Below the pieces are notes generated by a model, which saw only the letters and a program-made list of their open reading frames with translations, searched no databases and was not told the origin of the DNA. From the NCBI GenBank assembly GCA_003013855.2, contig ML058460.1, forward strand, positions 1,426,001 through 1,490,000: a stretch of 64,000 nt of DNA. The letters are read 5' to 3'. The position numbers and the translations under genes were made by a program. Of the stretch, positions 45,484 to 55,800 are shown piece after piece. Each line of letters opens with the position of its first letter. The stretch's first letter is position 1. This DNA is from Liriodendron chinense. Taxonomy: Eukaryota; Streptophyta; Magnoliopsida; Magnoliales; Magnoliaceae.

Positions 45484-46035
45484 TCATCATTCGGACACGG
45501 ATTGGCTAGTGACCCTGCCACTAGCCATTGGCTAGTAGTCGGTTGCTCTGTGGGACTCACCATGATGTATATGTTTCATCCACGCCGTCCATCCATATTT
45601 CCATATCATTGTATGAGACAAAAAATAAGGTAGATCCAAATATCAAGTGGACCACATCACAGAAAACAGTGGTGGTTGAGCGTCCACCATTAAAAACTTC
45701 TTGGGGCCCATAATAGTTTTGGATCTATCTGATATTTGTTTTTTCCCTTCATCCAGGTCCGCATGACCTCATCAACAGGTTGGATGTCAAATAAACATTA
45801 TAGTGAACCCTAGGATGTTTTTAATGATGGACATTCAATATCTACTATTTTCCTGTGGTGTGGTCCACCTGAGATTTATATATGCCTCATTTTTTTTTCA
45901 TGCCCTAAAATGATTTGGAAAAATGGATGGACAGCGGGGATAAAATACATACATCATGGTGAGGCCCACAGAGCACCGACCACTAGCCACCTGGCTAGCG
46001 GCAGGGTCGCTAGCCAAACCACGTCCTCACCATTC
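45484..46035. mobile_element. Foldback Mutator-like unit (45493-46026), 9-bp TSD
   Basis: TCATCATTC (45484-45492) and TCACCATTC (46027-46035) flank it, 8 of 9 matching with one transition. The outer arms GGACACGGATTGGCTAGTG, CCCTGCCACTAGCC and GGTTGCTCTGTGGG return inverted at the right (CCCACAGAGCACCGACC, GGCAGGGTCGCTAGCC). The core is close to full length. This is the clearest example of the family here. Confidence 0.92.
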
Positions 46036-46205
46036 ACCCTTTTCTAATATTGGGGTCCACATCACTGTCCCTATTGTTTTCTTTGGTGGGGTCCACTTGA
46101 ACTTTGGATCTACCTTATTCTTCTGATCATGCCCTAAAATGATCTCTCCAAATGAATGGACGGTGTGGATACCAACATACATCATGGTGGGGCCCACAAA
46201 AGTTG
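46036..46205. mobile_element. Half of a foldback Mutator-like unit
   Basis: Only the right half of a core is present (TGGTGGGGTCCACTTGAAC to ATCATGGTGGGGCCCACAAAAG), ending next to the following unit's GGCGCGGATT. Confidence 0.6.
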
Positions 46206-46795
46206 GACAGGGGCGCGGATTCCCTACGGAGGGAGCAAATTAGGTGTTACCATGGTAACACCTTTGTGGGTGTTACCCCTACCGTGTGGGGCCTACCTTG
46301 ATGTATTTTTTGTATATCCATGCCGTCCATCTGTTATTAAGCCTAATGCTAGGACAAGATCCAAAATTATAATAAGATCCAAATCACAGGTGGACCGTAC
46401 CAATAGAAAGAGTGATGAATAATCATTAAAAGGATTTTGTGGGCCATAAAAGTTTTAGATCAAGCTGATATTTAAATTTTCCCTTCATCCATACCTTCAT
46501 GACATTATGAAGAGCTTGGATTGCAAATCAACATTACCAAAACCTTAAAACCTTACGATGGGCTCTTTGGAATTTTTAATGGTGGCCTCTCAATCTGCAC
46601 TGTTTCCAATGGTATGGTTCACTTGAGATTTGGATTTGCATAATTTTTGGAATACCATCCTAAAATGGACTGGAGAAACAGATGGACGGCGTGGATATGC
46701 AAAATACTATCCATGTGAGCCATACATTAGGGGTAACACCCACTAAGCTGTTCCCGGGGTAACACCTAAGTCGCTCCCCCCTGCGGAAGCCTTGC
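46206..46795. mobile_element. Foldback Mutator-like unit with GGTGTTACC arms
   Basis: The arms GGAGGGAGCAAATTAGGTG, TTACC and GGGTGTTACCCCTACC return inverted as GGGGTAACACCCACTAAGC, GGTAACACCTAAGTCGCTCC. The left arm also has a small internal palindrome, GGTGTTACCATGGTAACACC. The right end merges with the next unit. Confidence 0.75.
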
Positions 46796-47280
46796 GCAGG
46801 AAATTCCTGCGCTGGGAACCAAGGTGGGGCCCATAGTGATGGTTTCTGATAAATCCACCCCGTCCATCCGTTTTGGGAGCTCATTTTAGGACATGAGAAC
46901 AAAAATGAACCGGATCCAAGACTCAAGTGGGCCTCACTAAAGGAAAAGGTGGGTAGGGAAATTATACCGTTGAAACCTCCCTGGGTCTACAGTGATGTTT
47001 ATATGACATCCATACCGTTCATACCGTCACTACTACTGAGATGAAATGGAAACACAAATATTATTTTGATTTGAAACTCCTATGGCTCCACAAATATTTC
47101 AACTGTGGACGTTCAATCCTCATGTTTTCGGCCCACTTGAGTCTCGTATTCGGTTCCTTTTTGTTCTCATGTCCTAAAATGAGCTCCCAAAACGGATGGA
47201 CGGGGTGGATTTATCAACAACCATCACTGTGGGCCCCACCTTAGTTCCTAGTGCGGTAACTTCCTACGCAATGCTCGACG
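46796..47280. mobile_element. Foldback Mutator-like unit, truncated left end
   Basis: Closest to the unit at 40495-41017 (shared TTCCTGCGCTGGGAACC and GATGTTTATATGACATCCAT). The first dozen bases of the left arm are missing where it meets the previous unit. Right arm GGTTCCTAGTGCGG is approximate. Confidence 0.65.
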
Positions 47281-47396
47281 GTAGGTGGTGAATGACAGGT
47301 GTGAGTGGACAGGAGCAGACCTACACCAGAGGAAGGATAGGTGTAAGTCAGTAGGTGTAGGTGACTAGTGGACAGATGGAGGAAGCTTATGCAGGA

Positions 47397-48530
47397 AGCG
47401 GATTGGCTGGTGCACACTTGGTGCAATGACGTCACCAAGTTTTGTGGGCCCCACTGTGATGTGCGTGTTATATCCAAACCGTCCATCCATTTGGTGACAT
47501 AGTGATAAGGCTTGATCTTAAAAATAAGATGGATCTAAAGATTAAGTAGACCACACTGCAGAAAGAAGTGGGAGATTGAACGTCTACCATTGAAATCTTC
47601 TCGGGAGCTACAGAAGTTTTGGATCGATATGATATTTGTAAAACCCTTCATCCAGGTCCGTGTGACCTTATGAACAGTTTGGAAGGAAAATAAACATCAT
47701 GGTGGGGCCTAGGATACTTTTAACGGTGATAATCATTTTTGTGGTGTGGTCCACTTGAGATCTGGATATGACTCATTTTTTGGGTCATGAGCTAAAATCA
47801 TCTCTTCAAATATTGGATGGACGGTGTAGATGTATGAAATACACCATTGTGGGGTGGTCCACCGTTTTTACGTTAATCGTGCTCAAGCATTATGTGAGAG
47901 TTTGACACGTACCCACTGTAATCCGAGAGCGGATTAGGTGAGATCCAGACCTCACATAAGACGGTGCGACCCTTACCGTGAATTATCGTCGGGCCCACCT
48001 TGATGTATGTATCCTGTATCCACACCGTCCATCCATTTTCCCATATCATTTTAGGGAATTATGCCAGAAATGAAGCAATCTTATCATCCAGTGGACCATA
48101 CCATAAGAAAAAGTCTTTATTTACTATTAATGAGACTCAAAAGTTTTGGATCAAGCCGATATTTGTTTTTTCCCTTCATTCAGGCTTATGTGATCTTATC
48201 AACAGATCAGATGGTAAACAAACACTAAGGAAATATTAATTTTTTCCCTAAGAGGTTTTTAATGGTAGGATGGTCAACCACCACTGTTTCTTATGGTATT
48301 GTCCACCTGATAATTGGTTCTGATTAATTTTCTGGATAATGCCCTAAAATGATATGGGAAAACGGATGAACGGAATGGATACATAATACATACATCAAGG
48401 TGAGCTCCACTGTAACCCCAATCTAAGGGCTGCACCATCTTGCATGAGGCAGGTGTCTCACCTAATCTGTTCTCCAGTTGTAATCCACACCATAGCTAGT
48501 GTAGGGTGCACCAGCCAATCCGCTTCCTTT
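47397..48530. mobile_element. Foldback Mutator-like unit split by another unit
   Basis: The left arm GGAAGCGGATTGGCTGGTGC (47397 on) has its inverse, GCACCAGCCAATCCGCTTCC, at 48510-48530. The core occupies 47440-47870. The sequence between is largely a younger unit, 47925-48477, inserted close to the right end. Confidence 0.75.
47916..48486. mobile_element. Nested foldback Mutator-like unit (47925-48477), 9-bp TSD
   Basis: CTGTAATCC (47916-47924) and TTGTAATCC (48478-48486) flank it, 8 of 9 matching with one transition. The arms GCGGATTAGGTGAGA and TAAGACGGTGCGACCCTTACC return inverted as AAGGGCTGCACCATCTTG, GTCTCACCTAATCTG. It is inserted inside the unit 47397-48530. Confidence 0.85.
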
Positions 48531-48990
48531 CCTGCGTTGGGATGCAAGGTGGGGCCCACCGTGATGTTTCTGAGAAATCTACGCCGTTCATATGTTTTGT
48601 GAGATTATTTTAGGACGTGCGTTAAAAAATCAAGCGTATCCAAGACTCAAGTGGGCCTCACGAGAGGAAATAGTGGGTATTCAGTGACCACCGTTTAAAC
48701 ATTCGTGTGGCATAAACTTTTCCAATCAAACTTTTTTTCTTCATGTTTTCACTTCATCTTAGTGGTAATGACGTTGTAAACGGTTTGGATGGGGTACAAA
48801 CATAAAGGTGGAGCCCAGTAAAGTTTCAACGGTAGGAAACTCATTTTACCATTTTTCCTCTCATGCGGCCCATTTGAGTTTTGGATCCACCGTATTTTTG
48901 GTCGCACATCCTAAAATGATATTGCAAAAACGGGTTAGATTTCTAATAAACATTACGGTGGACCCCACCTAGCATCCCAGCAGTGCGGGG
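48531..48990. mobile_element. Foldback Mutator-like unit
   Basis: Left TGCGTTGGGATGCAAGGTGG, CCCACCGTGATGTTTC; right ATTACGGTGGACCCCACC, TAGCATCCCAGCAGTGCGG. No TSD was determined. Confidence 0.65.
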
Positions 48991-49265
48991 AAAAGAAACA
49001 TCCGACCATTACTGCATTACCTTGTTAACTTGTAAAGGAAATAAAATAAGAGAAAGAGGAGGAGAGCTGGAGAGGTACGGACGATTCCCCTCCGCTGGCT
49101 AGCCAGACTGAGAGAGGAGATCTGGGAGAGGGAAAGAGAGGTGTAAGACTTGTGACGGTTTTGGGAAAGAGAGGGAAAATGGGCAGTAGGTTTTGGAAAA
49201 GAGAGGGAAGAGAGGTGTGATGTAAGGTTTTTTTTTTTTTTTTTTTTTTTTTAAACTGCCTATAT
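48991..49265. repeat. Purine-rich GAGAGGGA stretch with T-run
   Basis: Repeated GAGAGGGA(A/G)A words end in a T24-27 run (about 49229-49252) and CTGCCTATATATAGGCAG, an 18-bp perfect palindrome at 49256-49273. A similar purine-rich stretch plus T-run follows the LINE at 57200-57392. Nature unknown. Confidence 0.55.
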
Positions 49266-49679
49266 ATAGGCAGTAAATCGAGCGAGTCGAGCTACGAGTC
49301 GAGTCAAGCTGATTCGAGGCGAGCTTCGAGCCGAGTCGAGTCGAGGGACTGGGTGCTCGAGCTTGACTCGATTTTAACTCGAGCTTCTAAATTCAAGATT
49401 GCCTTGACTCACCCTACTGAGTCGAGGCGAGTCGAGGCGAGTTTTCTCGAGCCGAGTCGAGCGAGCTTCTTGAGCTGACTTGGCTTATGACCAGCCCTAA
49501 TAACCATTATTTCCGGTAGCATGATCCACCTAAGATTTAGATCTGTGTAATGTTTGGGACTACATCCTAAAATTGTCAGAAGAAACGTATGGACCGCGTG
49601 GATATACAACACATCATCAAGGTGGGGCCGATAACACCCACTAAGGTGTTAGCCGGGTAACACCTAATCCCTCCCGCCA

Positions 49680-50207
49680 GAGACGGGGTGCAAAAGCCTT
49701 TTGCCTGAAGTCCCTATGCTGGGAACATAGGAGGGGCCCAATGTGATGTTATTGAGAAAGCCACTCTGTCCATCCGTTTTGTGAGCTCATTTTAAGACAT
49801 GAGACAAAAAAATGAGCTGAATCCAAGATGCAAGTGGGTCGAAAACGTGAGGATTGAACGTCCACAGAAGTCAAGATATATATATTGGTGGGGCAGCAGA
49901 AGTTTTAAATCAAGCTAATATTTGTGTTTTCAGTTCATCCCAGTAGGAATGACGTTGTGAATGGTAAGGATGACATATGAACATCACTATGGACCCAGAG
50001 AGGTTTCAACGGTAGGAATTTCCCTACCCACCTTTTCCTTTAGTGCGGCTCACTTGAATCTTGGATCTGGCTCATTTTTTATTACATCTCCTAAAATGAG
50101 CTCAAAAAGCAGATGGACGGGTGGATGTCTCACAAACATCAAGGTGGGCCTCACCTAGGTTCCCAGTGCTGCAAAAGGCTTTAGCAAGAAATCTGCGTCC
50201 GACAGGA
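49680..50207. mobile_element. Foldback Mutator-like unit
   Basis: The arms GCAAAAGCCTTTTGCCTGAAG, CTGGGAACATAGGAGGGGCC return inverted as GGCCTCACCTAGGTTCCCAG, GCAAAAGGCTTTAGC, AAATCTGCGTCC. Right border about 50202. A TSD was not resolved. Confidence 0.7.
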
Positions 50208-50358
50208 AGCGGATTGCATCCTACCCCTGCCCGGATGATAATCTGTTGGGGCAGGTCTCTGTGAGGCCCACCATGATGTAAGGGTTTTATCCACACCGTT
50301 CATTTCTTTCCTCAGATCATTTTAAGGCATGAGCTCAAAAACGAGGCAGGTCCCGAAG
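50208..50358. mobile_element. Left part of a foldback unit interrupted by the LINE
   Basis: GGAAGCGGATTGCATCCTACC, GAGGCCCACCATGATGTAAG and CTCAAAAACGAGGCAGG are the left arm and core start. The sequence switches to LINE at about 50352-50358. The remainder of this unit is not found after the LINE's poly(A), suggesting a deletion at the 3' junction. Confidence 0.65.
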
Positions 50359-52878
50359 ATGGGCGGTACCGAGCGCCGTCCAGAAGAGGGAAATCCGAAG
50401 AGAGGCCGACGTCGGGACCGAGCGCCGTCTAGAAGAGGGAAATCCGAAGAGAGTCGTCGGATTGAAGGCAACCGAAGAGAAACGACGTCATCAGATCAGA
50501 GCGAATGGCAAGAAGTAAATCGGTGGACGAAAAAGGGAGACGGATTCAGCCTGTTCGTGGGAAACATTCATTATGACTGGAGCCACCAAGACTTGCAAGA
50601 AAATTTTCAAGCGTATGGTAAGATTATTGACATCTTCATACCAAAAAACCCTTATTCTATCAAATCGCGTGGTTTTGCTTTTGTCAGGTACTGCTACGAC
50701 GCTGATGCAAACAAGGCAAAAGGGGTCTTGGATGGCAAGAGGATAGACGTGCGGATCATCTCGGTCAGGGATGCTAAACCGAGAAGAAATAGGGCAGAAC
50801 AGGGTAAGATACTGACAGAGGTGATTCCAAGGTCTTTGGTTGCAGAGGCTCGTGGACGACCGGCTGTGACAGATCCAGCGTCTCAACCATCCTTTGCTCA
50901 AGTAGTAAGAGGGGAGCCACAGCTCCAACGACATTAGGGCTACACAGAGAATCCTATTAACGCAGGGGAAGACTTCACAACGATCGCAGATGAACCGTCA
51001 GTCTCCAGAAAGAGGAAGGAGCTAGAGCTCGGATTAGTGGGCACAGTGACAGATGACACCGTCTCGATAATGCAGCTTATCGGGGCAATTAGAAATTCCC
51101 GATTCGTGGCCTCGGTCATTGACGTATCAAGAATCACCCCCTCCAGGTTTCTAATGGTATTCAAGACAAAATCAGAACTAACTGATTTTCTGGCAGACAA
51201 AGACTTACAAAACAAGATGGAACTGGTACAAGTGGAAGCGTGGACTCCGGATATAGTCTTCGGAGGCGACGGGGTCTGGATAAGGTTATTCGGCATACCA
51301 GCACACGCCTGGATTGAATCTACTATTCTCGATCTAGCAAATTACTTCGGTAAGGTGGTGAAAATAGATACAGTGTCGAGGTACGGAATCTATCAGATGT
51401 TCGCTAGGGTGAAGGTCTTGCTCAATCCGGGAGTTGATGCGAAAAAGGTCCTTAAGCTGGTAGTGGGGAGCAGATCATATCCAATCATAGCGGAAATCGA
51501 ACACATTGCCATACCGGCAGGGATCATTGCCCGAGTGAGGCCTTCCATCCAGCTAGGGAATCCAGGAGAGGGAATGAGAAAGGCAGGCACATCGGAGAAT
51601 GGAAGGGACTTGGAACACAACATAACAGGTATTTGTGGTTTTAACACAGAGGGAGGTGACATTTTTCACCAACCAGAGGGGATCCAAACCAGATGCCGAA
51701 CAGATGTTTGTCAAAATGCTGCAGAGGAGGTGCATAACCAGGATCAGCTAGAAGGCAGATTTGAAACCACTAGAGCAGGACCGGACCCTTGCACACCAGA
51801 TGTTTGCTGTTTAAACACAGAAGGAGATAAGATAGTTCGCCAACCTGAGGGGAACCAAATCACCAGCCGAGCAGAGTTTTGTCAAATGGATACAGAGGAG
51901 GTGCATAACCAAGGCCGGCCAGAAGGAAGACCTCAAACCACTAGAGCTTGGGTTGAACGAAATTTTGTGAGACAGGACAGAACTTCACAGATCAGATCCT
52001 CAAGTATCAGCCCTGAAGCAGCGGATACAGATCAATCAGACCGGTTGGAAAGGAACATTGAGAGGCAAAGTGAGGAAAATAATGCTATCAGGGAAGCAGA
52101 ATATCAGCAGCAAAATGGGTATACTCAAATAGCATCAAAGGAGACACTATTACTTGGTGGCACGAGAGAATCACAACAGCAGGAAGTTGATGGGCAGGAA
52201 CTATGTTCAGGTAAGTCCTCTAAAGAGGATTCGGAACGGATAAGCGTTGAGGTTTGCAAGGAACAGGCACAACAGGAGGATCGGAAGGGTATGATAAGGA
52301 ATAGCGAGAAGCAAGAAGAACAAGGAAATGTCTGCACATTACCGAATACTAGGTGTGAAAAGAAAAGATGTAGGTCTCGCCCACGCTCAGTAGGATGCAG
52401 CCCTCTAAGGCTGGAGGATTCATGGATAACATGGGGGGAGGCAAACGATGAACGAGAAAATAATATAGATCTTGACAGAGTGCAAGGAGTGCAGTTTTCT
52501 GCATCAGAGGATACCCCGATCCAATTGGAAGATTCCCCTGGAGATGAGATCAGTTTAGCTGTGGATCTGTCCCCATTTTTTGATAAAGTGGAAATCGGAA
52601 TAGAATACGCTACCGATGGGGCAGAGATGAGGGACGAGACGAATCAATGTAAAGAAATAGACCATAGAGTAACTGAAAAAGGAAGAACGGCAGGCCACAG
52701 TGATCAGCTACTCGTGAACACACAACGCCAAGCTAAGGGAAGACAGCTAAACTTGAGTAAAGGGGTGGAAAAAGCAGCAAATGGGGAGAGGTCTGGGATA
52801 TTTGTCAGGGAACGCAACGGTCGTCTAAGAAGACTTGACCGAAGGGCTATGAACTCAGGCTGTGTAACTGATGGATAA
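50359..52878 (+). pseudogene. LINE ORF1 (RNA-binding protein), one stop codon
   Basis: One frame of 840 codons, interrupted by a single TAG at 50935-50937 (codon 193). The basic N-terminus (many Arg up to residue 42) is followed by an RRM at about residues 63-135 (L-F-V-G-N-I, then R-G-F-A-F-V-R-Y). After the stop comes a segment typical of plant LINE ORF1 and DUF4283-like proteins (G-V-W-I-R-L-F-G-I-P-A-H-A-W, near residue 300). The long C-terminal part is polar and low-complexity, with two copies of a C-x-x-N-T-E-G-(D/G)-x-I/F-x-x-Q-P-E-G-like unit near 51630 and 51810. ORF1 binds element RNA to form the retrotransposition particle. An upstream ATG at 50329 lies in the flanking foldback repeat, so 50359 is chosen. 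ORF1 overlaps ORF2 by 8 bases. Confidence 0.85.
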
Positions 52879-55800
52879 AGCCATCGTATGGAATGTCCGA
52901 GGTATAGGAAACGAGGCGTCAGTCAAGACTTTGAGGCGCTTAATCAAGATCAACAACCCGATGATGGTTGCGTTGCTGGAGCCTATGCTCAGGGAGGAAA
53001 AGAGAGTGCGAACGGGTCTAAAGTTGGGTTTTCACCAATCTCTGTCGAATGGCGAGTTGGGAGGGAAGATTTGGATTTTCCATCGCAACTATCTTACTGT
53101 CAGAATCATCAACAAGACAGACCAGATGGTAACTCTGGAAATTAGTGATCAACCTCTTCCGTCGCCAATGCAGATTTCGATTGTGTATGCTAAGTGCAGT
53201 AGAATTCAAAGGAAGAGTCTTTGCGATGAGATGAAAATCAGGGCAAGTTTGCAGTTGGGTCCGTGGGCAGTTTGTGGGGATTTCAATGCGGTGTTGGAAG
53301 CTTCAGAGAGATTGGGCAGCAAGAGAAATGATGATGCTAGCTCAGCAGAATTCATGGAGGCATTGAATGCGGCAGGTTTGATGGACGCGGGGTTTACGGG
53401 AAACAGATTCACATGGAGCAACAATCATTCCGGGAACACGCGAGTGTGGGCTAGGCTAGATAGGGCGGTGTATAACACGGCATGGGCAGCAGCTTTCCCT
53501 CGTTTCAAAGTGTCCCACCTGCCTAGAACCAACTCAGACCACGCTCCTCTTCTCCTTGCCTTCCCTCCCGCTTCAGGTGCCGGTCCGCGTCCTTTCAGAT
53601 TTCAAAGACTGTGGCTCCAGCAAGATAGCTTCATGTAGACAGCTAAAGATGCTTGGGAATCAGATAATTCTCCCCATCCCATGATAAATTTGATAGTTAA
53701 AATGAAAAGGCTCAAGCAAGTTCTGAGAGATTGGAACAGGGAGGTGGTTGGAAATGTGATGCAGAAGATTCAAGAAGCTGAAAAGTCTATATGTAACTTG
53801 GAAAGTACTATGGAAAATGATCCAGACAGTCAATCAGAAGCATCCCTTGCTGCAGCTAAACAGGAGCTCACAAGATTAGAAGCCATGGAGGAAATCTACT
53901 AGAAACAAAAGGCCCGAAACAACTGGCTAGAAGAGGGGGATCGCAACACAAAATATTTCCATCTTGTAGCTAACGAGCGCGCAAGAAGAGCCTCTATTCA
54001 GAAGATCCAGCTGGAATCGGGTGATCAGATTGCTGATATTGGTAGGATCAAAGAAGAAGCAGTCAACTACTTCTCTATGCAGTTTAAGACAGAAGAAACG
54101 GCCCCTCTAGGCAGCATTCTGGAGTCCATTCCGGCCCTAGTGTCAGCCGAAGACAACACAGCGCTGCTGGCTGATCCGACGCTGGAAGAAGTGAGACAGT
54201 CGGTTTTTGCAATCCCAAAGGATAGTGCGCCTGGGCCGGATGGCTATTCCGGAGCTTTTTTCGCTGGCTGTTGGGATTTCCTGGGTCAGGACCTGCTTCA
54301 AGCAGCGAAGTACCTCTTCAAGGGTGGTGGTATTCCCAGGGCTTTCTCTTCCTCGCTCATCTGTCTCATACCCAAGAAACCGTCCCCTACCAAGTTTGCT
54401 GACTTTCGGCCCATCAGCCTGTGTAATTGTATCTACAAAATCCTTGCTTCAATTATAGCAGCCAGGTTGAACAAGTTGCTTCCGAGAATCATCTCTCTAG
54501 AGCAAGGAGCCTTCATTCAAGACCGATCAATTGCGGAAAATATCGCCCTTGCTCAAGAGATGTTCAGAGATATCACCAAAAAATCTCGGGGTGGAAACAT
54601 AGTTCTGAAGCTAGATATGGAAAAAGCGTATGACCGGGTTGAATGGGGCTTTCTCTCGGCAGTTCTTACAAAGTTTGGGTTTAGTGAAGCGTGGAGGTCT
54701 CTTGTCGAAAAATGCTAGAGGAACAGTTGGTTCTCAGTCTTGATCAATGGGGAAACGGCGGGCTTCTTTAAAGCTTCGCGTGGGTTGAGACAAGGAGACC
54801 CGTTGTCGCCTAGTCTCTTTATCATTGCAGGGGAGGTCCTTAGCCGTGGTTTGAGACATCTCATGGAAAGAGGATTCTGCCATCCTTTCAAGACTAGTCA
54901 GGTGTGCCCAATTGTTTCCCATCTTCTCTACGCTGATGACACTATTCTTTTTCTGAACGGTAGCAGTGCGTCCCTGACAATGGTGAACAATTTTCTATCC
55001 TCCTACCAAGCCATATCAGGTCAAAGGGTTAACCACTCTAAGAGTGAGTTTTTCGTTTCTGACAAGATGAAAATGCACAGGATTCGAACCATAGAAAGGG
55101 TGCTGGGCATCCGAAAATCAGTGGGATCCCTAACTTACCTTGGAGTGCCTATCACCAAAGGCAGAAACAGAAGAGCTGCGTTTCAACGTTTCATAGATAA
55201 AATAGCTTCTCGAGTGGCGGGTTGGCAAGGCCGTTGCCTTTCGCAGGCAGGTAGGCTAACTTTGATAAAGCATGTTCTGAGTGGGATCCCTATGCATGCC
55301 ATGGCTGCGACAGTTGTTCCGGCTCAGGTGATTAAATGTATGGAAAACATTCTAGCAGATTTTTACTGGGGTTGGTCGGATGGCAAGAAAAAACTGCACT
55401 GGGTGAACTGGAACAGGCTGACAACTCCCAAAGAAGAGGGTGGCCTCGGCATCAGCAAGCTGAAAGAAGTAATGGTCGGGTTCAGGTGTAAAATGGCTTG
55501 GGCAGCTAGATATGGCAGTGCTGAATCCTTGTGGGTCAAATTCGTTCGTGCCAAATACGGATGCAAATGTGTTAATGGGGAAACGGCTCCAGCGATCCGC
55601 TCTCCATCCCCTTTTTGGTCATCGATTGCTAGACTTTTCCCGGTAATTGATGACAAGGCCCGCAGGCTGGTGGGAAATGGAGAGTGCAATCTTTGGAGAG
55701 TTGACTGGACGGGCTTGGGTAAGCTCTCGCAATGGGCGCTCAAGGACATCCCAGAAGCTGTTTTCCATCTGAAAGTAAAAAATATCCTTAACGATGATGG

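Larger units (their letters stand above)
44433..49508. mobile_element. 5-kb hAT-type element (44443-49498) with exact TSD
   Basis: AATAACCATT occurs directly outside both ends (44433-44442, 49499-49508); 8 bp of it is the hAT norm. The ends are AGGGTTGTGCATCGAGCC and, inverted, AGGGCTGGTCATAAGCC. Subterminal regions at both ends (44450-44640, 49270-49480) are packed with CGAGTCGAG/GAGCTCGAG words. No transposase was found: the inside consists mostly of later foldback units, so it is non-autonomous. Confidence 0.88.
44105..49690. mobile_element. Foldback Mutator-like unit split by a hAT-type insertion
   Basis: The left part, 44105-44442 (GGTGCGGATTAGCTG, GTGTGGGGTCTACCTTGATG, core), continues at 49499-49690 (core, then ATCATCAAGGTGGGGCC, GGTGTTAGCCGGGTAACACC). 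The core reads through when 44443-49498 is removed. The outer arms no longer match well, so one end is rearranged. Confidence 0.75.

Noticed and set aside
50329..50358. Upstream in-frame ATG extending LINE ORF1 by ten codons
   Set aside because: The bases belong to the flanking foldback repeat (the same words occur at 41700-41750), so they are not part of the LINE.
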